The notes below the pieces were generated by a model. That model made no database searches. It was not told where the DNA came from and worked only from the letters and a program-made list of their open reading frames with translations. From Streptomyces buecherae (GTDB taxonomy: Bacteria > Actinomycetota > Actinomycetes > Streptomycetales > Streptomycetaceae): a DNA stretch of 64,000 nucleotides. The stretch covers positions 186,001 through 250,000 of the forward strand of contig NZ_CP060404.1 in the NCBI RefSeq assembly GCF_014295035.1, read 5' to 3'. Position 1 is the first letter of the stretch. Every line of letters starts with the position of its first letter. Position numbers and translations under genes: made by a program. Of this stretch, positions 57,905 to 64,000 are shown in pieces.

Positions 57905-58681
57905 GTGCGATATGAAATCATGGGGCCTCTCCGCGTGGTCGACGGAGAGGAGAAGTCTTCCATCAGGGCGCGGAAGATAGAGGTGTTACTCACCGTTCTC
58001 CTCGTCCGCTCGGACCAGGTGGTCCCCGTCGACCACCTCATCACGGAGATCTGGGGCGAGGAGCCCCCGCGCCGCGTCATCGCCGGGCTCCACGTGTACA
58101 TCTCGCAGATCCGCAAGTTCCTCAACCGCCCCGACCGCGACGAGAGCCCGGTGCTCACGCGCCCGCCCGGCTACGTCCTGCGCCTGGGCCCCGACGAGTT
58201 GGACATCCGACACTTCGAGCGCCTGGTGAACGACGGGCGCCAGCACTCCCGAGCCCACCGCTACGGACAGGCGGCCCACAGCTTCGAGAGCGCCCTCGCC
58301 CTGTGGCGCGGGCCACTGCTCGACGACGTGTGTTGCGGCCCCATCCTGGAGGGTTTCCAGACCTGGTTGTACGAGGCCAGGTTGGAGTGCGTCGAGATGC
58401 TGATGGACGCCCGGCTCATGCTGGGCCGGCACCGCGAACTGGTCAGCGACCTCTACCAGTTGGCGACGGAGCACCCGCTCAGGGAGGCGCTGCACCGCCA
58501 ACTCATGCTCGCGCTCTACCGCTCCGGTCGCCGCGCCGACGCGCTGCACGTCTACCAGTCGGCCCGTAAGACGCTCAACGAGGAGCTGGGCCTCGAACCG
58601 TGCCGCGACCTCCAGGCACTCCAACAGGCCATCCTCACCTCGGACGATCGCCTGGAACTCCCGATGCCACTGCCCGCCTGA
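57905..58681 (+). CDS. SARP-family transcriptional activator
   Basis: A 258-residue pathway-specific regulator of the Streptomyces antibiotic regulatory protein type. It has an OmpR-like winged-helix DNA-binding domain (about 1-90: RYEIMGPLRVVDG..., ending VYISQIRKFLNRP, then LTRPPGYVLRLGPDELDI) and a bacterial transcriptional activation domain (about 100-250: FERLVNDG, ALALWRGPLLDDV, EARLECVEMLMDARL, HPLREALHRQLMLALYRSGRRADAL, NEELGLEP). The size is that of the short SARPs (RedD/DnrI class) with no ATPase part. GTG at 57905 is chosen because it gives the canonical start and has GGGA 7 nt upstream. Leu28 is encoded by TTA (57986-57988), the rare codon read by the bldA tRNA, so expression is likely tied to development. 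It sits between two PKS blocks and probably activates both; it is a counterpart of monRI-type regulators. Confidence 0.92.
   Translation: MRYEIMGPLRVVDGEEKSSIRARKIEVLLTVLLVRSDQVVPVDHLITEIWGEEPPRRVIAGLHVYISQIRKFLNRPDRDESPVLTRPPGYVLRLGPDELDIRHFERLVNDGRQHSRAHRYGQAAHSFESALALWRGPLLDDVCCGPILEGFQTWLYEARLECVEMLMDARLMLGRHRELVSDLYQLATEHPLREALHRQLMLALYRSGRRADALHVYQSARKTLNEELGLEPCRDLQALQQAILTSDDRLELPMPLPA
57986..57988 (+). promoter_or_regulatory. TTA (bldA-dependent) codon in the SARP gene
   Basis: The codon for Leu28 is TTA, in the frame set by the GTG at 57905. In Streptomyces TTA is read by the developmentally controlled bldA tRNA, so it can gate translation of the activator. Confidence 0.85.
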
Positions 58682-59038
58682 CCATCTGCCCACCTGACTG
58701 CCTGACTGCCTGGCTCTCGACTGCCCACATGAGCGACTGACCGCCTGCTCGCCTGTCTCGCACGTCCCGCCGACGCGCACGCCGCCGTCGGCGCGGGTCC
58801 GACGCCCGCCGCCCCGGCGCGGTACCCGGCGAGCGCGACAGGCCCGACGACGCCATGTCGGCACCCAGCGCGTCGCCGCCCCTCCCGGCCGGCGGCCACC
58901 GACCCCACCGGTGGCCGCCGGCCCTCCGGCGTCCGGGCCCGTGTCCCACGCTGCCGAGGTGCGCCCGCCGGGGCGCGTGCGGGCCGGGCCTCCGTAGCGT
59001 GGCGTCGCGGAGGCAGGGCGGCCTCGGCCGACTGCCGC
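58682..59038. other. Convergent intergenic region
   Basis: This is 357 nt between the 3' ends of the SARP gene and the right-hand PKS gene. It contains a short direct repeat of CTGACTGC near 58694-58709 and the hairpin listed separately. I see no gene in it. Confidence 0.6.
58887..58923. terminator. Hairpin between convergent SARP and PKS genes
   Basis: An inverted repeat of 15 pairs (58887-58901 with 58909-58923) and a 7-nt loop, almost entirely G/C. It lies about 200 nt after the SARP stop and about 115 nt after the stop of the minus-strand PKS gene, a position suited to a bidirectional terminator. Confidence 0.65.
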
Positions 59039-62000
59039 TCATTCGCGCTGGTCGAACAGCGCGAACAACTCCTCGTCCGTCACGGCTTCGCTCCTCGACC
59101 AGGCGGCTGCCGTGTCCATCCCCGCCGTATGGGCCGCGGACAGCAGCGCTCGGAGCTGGGCCGTGACCCGCTCGTACCCCGCCGGCTCCGAGGCCGCCGC
59201 CGCGACCGCCGGCCGCAGCGCGGCCAGCCGCTCCGCGACGGGGTCCGGTGACGCGGCGCCCTCGGCGTGGGCGCTGAGCGCGCGCAGGAGGTGGGAGGCG
59301 AGCGCCGCCGGCGTGGGGTGCTCGAAGGTGGCCGTGGCGGGTAGCCGCACTCCGGTGGCGACGTGCAGTTGGTTACGCAACTCCACCCCGGCCAGCGAGT
59401 CGAAGCCGATCTCCTTGAAGCCGTGCTCGGGATCGATGGCGGTCGAGTCGGTGTGACCGAGCACGGCGGCGGTCACGTCGCGCACCAACGCGCGGATGGC
59501 CTGCGCCCGTTGCCCCTCCGGCAGGGCGGCGAACCGGTCGGCCCAGGCGTCCGGCGCGGGGTCCGTGCGCGCGCCGCCCGGGCTCGGCCGTCGCGCCGGG
59601 GTGCCGACCAGGCCGCGCAGCATGACGGGCGCCTGCTCGGGGTGGACCCGGAACCTGGCGAGGTGGAACGCCGCCGGCACCAGGAGCGCGTGCGGGTTGG
59701 CGAGCGCCGCGTCGAGCAGGGCGAGGCCGCGCTCCACCGCGAGCGGGGCGACCCCGGCGCGGGCCCACCGCGTGCGGTCGGCGTTGGTGAGCGCGCCGGC
59801 CATGCCCTGCGGGGCATCCCACAGGCCCCAGGCCAGGGATGTCGCGGGCAGCCCCCGGGCCGCGCGGTGTGCGGCCAGCGCGTCGAGGAAGGTGTTGCCC
59901 GCCGCGTAGTTGGCTTGCCCCGCAGCGCCCGTCAGCCCCGCCAACGAGGAGAAGAGCACGAACGCGGCCAGCGGACGGCCCTCGGTCAACCGGTGCAGGT
60001 TCCAGGCGGCGTCCGCCTTGGGCCGCAGGACCGCCGCGAGCCGCTCGGGGGTGTGCGTGTCGAGGGTGCCGTCATCGACGACGCCGGCCGCGTGCACCAC
60101 CGCGGTCAGCGGGTGGGCGCTGGGAACGGTGGCCAGCAGTCGGGCGAGCGCCCCCTCGTCCGCGGCGTCCACGGCCGACACGGTCACCCGCGCGCCGTGC
60201 GCGGCGAGTTCGGCCGTGAGCCGGCGCGCGCCGGGCGCCTCCAAGCCGCGACGGCTGAGCAACAACAGGTGCCGTACCCCGTGCGCGGTCACCAGGTGGC
60301 GGGCCACCAGCGACCCCAACCCACCGGTCCCGCCCGTGACGAGGACGGTCCCGTGCGGGTCGAACGCGACCGCGACGCCCCGGGCGGCCTCCCCCGTCCG
60401 GGCCGCGCTGGCGTCCCGGGCCGCGCTGCCCGCCGTCGCCTCGTCGCACGCTCGGGGGTCGGCGATGTCGCGGGTGGCGCCGCGCGGTGGCGGGGGGCCG
60501 GCGACCGGCGGCTCCGCCGCGACCGCCGCCCTCCGCAGGGGCGCCAGGCGCGGTACGAGGAGGCGGCCGGCTCGCACCGCGAGCTGCGGTTCGCGGCTGG
60601 CGATGGCCGCGGACAGGAGGGCGTCGTCACCGGCTGGTTCGAGGTCGAGCAGGGTGACACGGCCCGGATGTTCGGTCTGTGCGCTACGGAGGAGCCCCCA
60701 CAACGGGGCGGCGGCTAGTGCCGTCACGTCCTCGCCCGGGCGGGTCGCGACGGCCCCACGGGTGGCCACCACCAACCGCGCCTTCGCGAAGCGGTCATCG
60801 CCCAGGAACCGCTGGACGAGTGCCAACACGCGCTCCGCCATGCGGTGTGCGGCCGGCACCGGGTCGGCTTCGCCGGGCTCGGCCCACACCCTGGCGAGAA
60901 CCACCTCGGCGTCCGGCGTGACGTCCACAGTCAGCGCCTCGCCCGCCCACGCTTGCGCACATGGCTGCGGGGGCGCTGTCCGTACGGGGGGCCGCGTGGA
61001 GGCCGCGGCCTCCCGTGGGGGGTTGGTCGGCGTCTCGGGCCCGGCGTGGCCGACCGTCTTCTCCGGTCGCGTCACGCCCTCGGCTCCGGAGCCGTGCGCA
61101 TCGGCCGACACGGTGAACTGCACCATCGCGGGTGCGGGTGTGTCGGCGGTCGGGGCGGGCAGCGGCTCCCAGGCGACGGTGTACAGCGGCAGCGGGCCGC
61201 TCCCCTGGTCGCGCCCGGCGGCGGCGAGCTTGGCGGTGCGTACGGGCCGCAGGGTGAGGGATCGTACGGAGGCCACCGGCGCCCCGGTCAGGTCCGTGAC
61301 CGTCAGGGTCACGGTGTCCGGACCGGTGGGGTGGAGGCGGGCGCGAAGCTCGGTCGCGCCGGTGGCGTGCACGGTGACGCCGGCCCAGGCGAACGGGAGC
61401 CAGACCTCGTCGGGTTCGCCCGCGCGCGTGGCGTCCGCGGCCAGTGGGTGGAGCACGGCGTCCAGCAGCGCGGGGTGGATCGCGCACCGTTCGGCGACCG
61501 CCGACTGGTCCGTGGGGAGCCGCACCTCGACGTAGTGGTCCCGGCCATGTCGCCAGCAGGCCGTGAGATTGCGGAAGGCCGGCCCGTAGTCGTACCCCCG
61601 GTCGGCCAGTCGGGCGTACACGTCGGCCACCGCGACGGGCGCGGCCTCGGCGGGTGGCCAGGCGGCGGGTTGATCGGCGCTGTTCTCGTCCCACGCGTCC
61701 GGTGTCCGGGGGCCGAGCGCGCCCGAGGCGTGGCGCGTCCAGGAGCCCGGCTCGCCGTCGGGCGCGTCCGCGCGGGCGTGCAGGGCCAGCGGGCGCTGGC
61801 CGGAGGCGTCGGGGGTCCCGACGGTGACCTGGATCTGGAGCCCGCCGCTGGCCGGCAGCGGCAGCGGGGTCTCCAGGGTGAGGTCGACGACCCGTCCGGC
61901 CCCGATGTGCCGGGCCGTGGCCTGGGCCAGCTCCAGGAAGGCGGTGCCGGGGACGATGACGCGCGCGCCGATGGTGTGGTCGGCCAGCCAGGGGTGGCCG

Positions 62001-64000
62001 GCGAGCGAGAGGCGGCCGGTGAGCACGGCTTCGTCCCGGTCGGCGAGCGGCACCGCGGCCGACAGCCACAGGTGCTCCGCGCTCTCCAACCCGAGGCCGC
62101 GCGGGTCCGTGCGGGGCTGCTGGGCGAGCCAGTAGTGGTCGCGCTGGAACGCGTACGTGGGCAACTCCACCCGCCGCGCGCCGGGGAAGAAGCTGGTCAG
62201 GTCCAGCGGCGCGCCGTGTGCGTGCGCGCCTCCGAGGCCGACGACGAGGGTTTCGGCCTCCGGGCGCCCGGCGCGCAGCAGGGCGTGGGCGGTGGACGAC
62301 TGACCGTGGAACGATTCGGCCGCCATGGCCGTGAGGACGGCGTCGGGGCCGACCTCGACGAAGACGGTGGTGCCGCGCTCTTCGAGGGTGCGGATGGCGT
62401 CGAGGAACCGTACGGGCTCGCGCACCTGGCGCACCCAGTAGTCGGGCGAGGTCAGCTCCGCCGCCGTCGCGAGTCGCCCGGTGAGCGTGGAGACGAGGGG
62501 GCGGCTCGGCGCCCGGAGGTCGAGGCGGGCGAGCACGTCACGGAACGGGGCGAGCGCCGGGTCCATGTGCGGGGAGTGGAAGGCGTGGCTGACGCGCAGG
62601 CGGCGGGTCTTGCGGCCCCGCGCGCGCCAGCGGTCGGCGACCTCGGTGGCGACCTCCTCGTCTCCGGAGATCACCACGGCGGTGGGCCCGTTGACGGCGG
62701 CGACGGACACCCGGTCGGCGTGCTCGGTCAGCGACCGCACCACCTCGGCCTCGGTCGCCTGCACGGCGATCATCGCGCCCCCCGGGTGGGCCGTCTGCAT
62801 GAGTCGGCCCCGGGCGGCGACCAGCGTCGCGGCGTCGGCGAGCGAGAGCACGCCGGCGAGGTGGGCGGCGGCGAGTTCGCCGACGGAGTGCCCGGCGAGC
62901 GCGTCGGGCGTGAGCCCGTACTGCTCAAGGAGGTGGAACAGGGCCACCTCGTGGGCGAAGAGCGCCGGCTGGGCGTACGCCGTCTGGTGCAGCCCGGCTT
63001 CCGGCTCAGCACCGGGAGTCGCCCCGGGCAGGTGGTCGCGAGCGAACATGACCTCGCGCAGTGGGTGCTCCAGGTGCTCGTCGAACGCTCCGCACACCGT
63101 CTCCAGGGCCCGCGCGAACACCGGGTATGTCGCTGCCAACTCCCGTCCCATGCCCGGATGCTGGGCACCCTGGCCGGTGAACAGGAAGGCGGTGGCGCCG
63201 GCGTGGGAGGCGTCGCCGCGCACCAGGTTGGGCGCGCTCTCGCCGCGGGCCAGGGCGTCGAGGCCGGTGTGGAACTCCTCGGGCGTCGCGCCGAACACGA
63301 TCGCGCGCCGCTCGAAGGCGGTACGGGTCGTGGCGAGCGAGTAGCCCACGTCGGCCGGGGGCGCGGTGGGGTGGTGGGCGTGGAACTCCCGCAGGCGCGC
63401 TCCCTGTTCCCGCAGGGCGCGGTCGTTGCGGGCCGAGAGCAGCCAGGGCAGCGGGGCTGCCCCGCGCGCGGGGGCGTCGGCCGGGGTGGGCGGCGCCGCG
63501 TCGGTCCCGGTTTCGGGGGTGGCGGGCGATGGTTCTTCGAGCACTACGTGGGCGTTGGTGCCGCTGATGCCGAACGACGAGACGGCCGCCCGGCGCGGCC
63601 GGTCGGTGTGTGGCCACGCGCGCGCCTCGGTGAGCAGGGCCACGCTTCCGGTGTCCCAGTCGACGTGCGGCGTGGGCTCGCGGGCGTGCAGGGTGCGGGG
63701 CAGCAGGCCGTGCCGCATGGCCTCGACCATCTTGATGATCCCGCCGACGCCGGCGGCCGACTGGGTGTGGCCGAGGTTGGACTTGAGGGAGCCCAGGTAG
63801 ACGGGGTCCGCGTCGCGCCGGTCGCGGCCGTAGGTGGCGAGTACGGCCTCGGCCTCGATGGGGTCACCCAGGGCGGTGCCGGTGCCATGGGCCTCGACCA
63901 CGTCGACATCGCCGGTGCCCAGGCCGGCGTCGGCGAGTGCCTGGTGGATGACGCGCCGCTGGGCCGGTCCGTGGGGCGCGGTGAGGCCGTTGGACGCCCC
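59039..64000 (-). CDS. Type I PKS gene, last module (KS-AT-DH-KR-ACP); 5' end outside window
   Basis: About 1650 residues are visible, ending in a C-terminal docking tail ([14 protein letters not shown]). The KS is cut by the right edge but shows [25 protein letters not shown] and [12 protein letters not shown]. The AT has GHSVGE (about 62890) and HAFH (about 62585), so malonyl. The DH keeps the catalytic His ([10 protein letters not shown], about 61978) and LLDAVLH, but the motif Gly is Ala. The KR is intact ([18 protein letters not shown] about 59907). The ACP has GFDSL (about 59397). A long Pro/Ala/Thr-rich linker precedes the KR. In nigericin three consecutive late modules (10-12) use malonyl and leave oxygens at C11, C9 and C7, so this is probably one of them, with an idle DH; which one cannot be told from here. 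There is no thioesterase, so it is not the final module. Confidence 0.9.
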   Translation of the reverse strand, partial: GASNGLTAPHGPAQRRVIHQALADAGLGTGDVDVVEAHGTGTALGDPIEAEAVLATYGRDRRDADPVYLGSLKSNLGHTQSAAGVGGIIKMVEAMRHGLLPRTLHAREPTPHVDWDTGSVALLTEARAWPHTDRPRRAAVSSFGISGTNAHVVLEEPSPATPETGTDAAPPTPADAPARGAAPLPWLLSARNDRALREQGARLREFHAHHPTAPPADVGYSLATTRTAFERRAIVFGATPEEFHTGLDALARGESAPNLVRGDASHAGATAFLFTGQGAQHPGMGRELAATYPVFARALETVCGAFDEHLEHPLREVMFARDHLPGATPGAEPEAGLHQTAYAQPALFAHEVALFHLLEQYGLTPDALAGHSVGELAAAHLAGVLSLADAATLVAARGRLMQTAHPGGAMIAVQATEAEVVRSLTEHADRVSVAAVNGPTAVVISGDEEVATEVADRWRARGRKTRRLRVSHAFHSPHMDPALAPFRDVLARLDLRAPSRPLVSTLTGRLATAAELTSPDYWVRQVREPVRFLDAIRTLEERGTTVFVEVGPDAVLTAMAAESFHGQSSTAHALLRAGRPEAETLVVGLGGAHAHGAPLDLTSFFPGARRVELPTYAFQRDHYWLAQQPRTDPRGLGLESAEHLWLSAAVPLADRDEAVLTGRLSLAGHPWLADHTIGARVIVPGTAFLELAQATARHIGAGRVVDLTLETPLPLPASGGLQIQVTVGTPDASGQRPLALHARADAPDGEPGSWTRHASGALGPRTPDAWDENSADQPAAWPPAEAAPVAVADVYARLADRGYDYGPAFRNLTACWRHGRDHYVEVRLPTDQSAVAERCAIHPALLDAVLHPLAADATRAGEPDEVWLPFAWAGVTVHATGATELRARLHPTGPDTVTLTVTDLTGAPVASVRSLTLRPVRTAKLAAAGRDQGSGPLPLYTVAWEPLPAPTADTPAPAMVQFTVSADAHGSGAEGVTRPEKTVGHAGPETPTNPPREAAASTRPPVRTAPPQPCAQAWAGEALTVDVTPDAEVVLARVWAEPGEADPVPAAHRMAERVLALVQRFLGDDRFAKARLVVATRGAVATRPGEDVTALAAAPLWGLLRSAQTEHPGRVTLLDLEPAGDDALLSAAIASREPQLAVRAGRLLVPRLAPLRRAAVAAEPPVAGPPPPRGATRDIADPRACDEATAGSAARDASAARTGEAARGVAVAFDPHGTVLVTGGTGGLGSLVARHLVTAHGVRHLLLLSRRGLEAPGARRLTAELAAHGARVTVSAVDAADEGALARLLATVPSAHPLTAVVHAAGVVDDGTLDTHTPERLAAVLRPKADAAWNLHRLTEGRPLAAFVLFSSLAGLTGAAGQANYAAGNTFLDALAAHRAARGLPATSLAWGLWDAPQGMAGALTNADRTRWARAGVAPLAVERGLALLDAALANPHALLVPAAFHLARFRVHPEQAPVMLRGLVGTPARRPSPGGARTDPAPDAWADRFAALPEGQRAQAIRALVRDVTAAVLGHTDSTAIDPEHGFKEIGFDSLAGVELRNQLHVATGVRLPATATFEHPTPAALASHLLRALSAHAEGAASPDPVAERLAALRPAVAAAASEPAGYERVTAQLRALLSAAHTAGMDTAAAWSRSEAVTDEELFALFDQRE

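Overview
The window is high-GC actinomycete DNA (Streptomyces-type codon use, GTG starts, long antisense shadow frames). Almost all of it is one modular type I polyketide synthase (PKS) locus. I read it as the upstream two-thirds of a nigericin-type polyether ionophore cluster. No search was run, so the product is inferred from domain order, acyltransferase (AT) specificity motifs and dead reductive domains.

Layout. Six PKS genes lie head to tail on the minus strand, so they are read right to left: 47251-56124 (KSQ loading module + module 1), 40490-47209 (module 2), 28286-40447 (modules 3-4), 16191-28268 (modules 5-6), 3946-16149 (modules 7-8) and 1-3929 (module 9, cut by the left edge). The gaps between them are only 16-42 nt, so they look like one long operon. 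A 253-nt divergent region separates this operon from an O-methyltransferase gene (56378-57187, plus). A strong hairpin and a 0.7-kb non-coding stretch follow, then a small SARP activator gene (57905-58681, plus) with a TTA codon. After a convergent gap with a second hairpin comes another minus-strand PKS gene (59039 to beyond the right edge), with one partial malonyl module.

Predicted chemistry. The AT order is malonyl (loading, giving acetyl), then mMal, mMal, Mal, mMal, mMal, Mal, mMal, mMal, mMal (mMal = methylmalonyl). The reductive steps give: ketone (module 1, dead KR), CH2 (2), alkene (3), CH2 (4), methyl-alkene (5), CH2 (6), methyl-alkene (7), CH2 (8) and ketone (9, KR without a nucleotide loop). 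This yields a 1,5,9-triene flanked by two ketones. It maps onto nigericin carbons 30 to about 11: the hemiketal ketone C29, three alkenes for epoxidation and ring closure, the spiroketal carbon C13, and methyls at C28, 26, 22, 20, 16, 14 and 12. The methyltransferase would make the C11 methoxy group. The epoxidase, epoxide hydrolases, KSX/ACPX, thioesterase and P450 expected for such a pathway are not in this window and should lie beyond its edges.

The most interesting signals are evolutionary: two differently inactivated KRs placed where the product needs ketones; an apparent duplication of a bimodular gene (5-6 and 7-8) with a foreign-looking malonyl AT in module 6; near-identical AT and ER/KR tracts; and two classes of docking termini that alternate along the assembly line.
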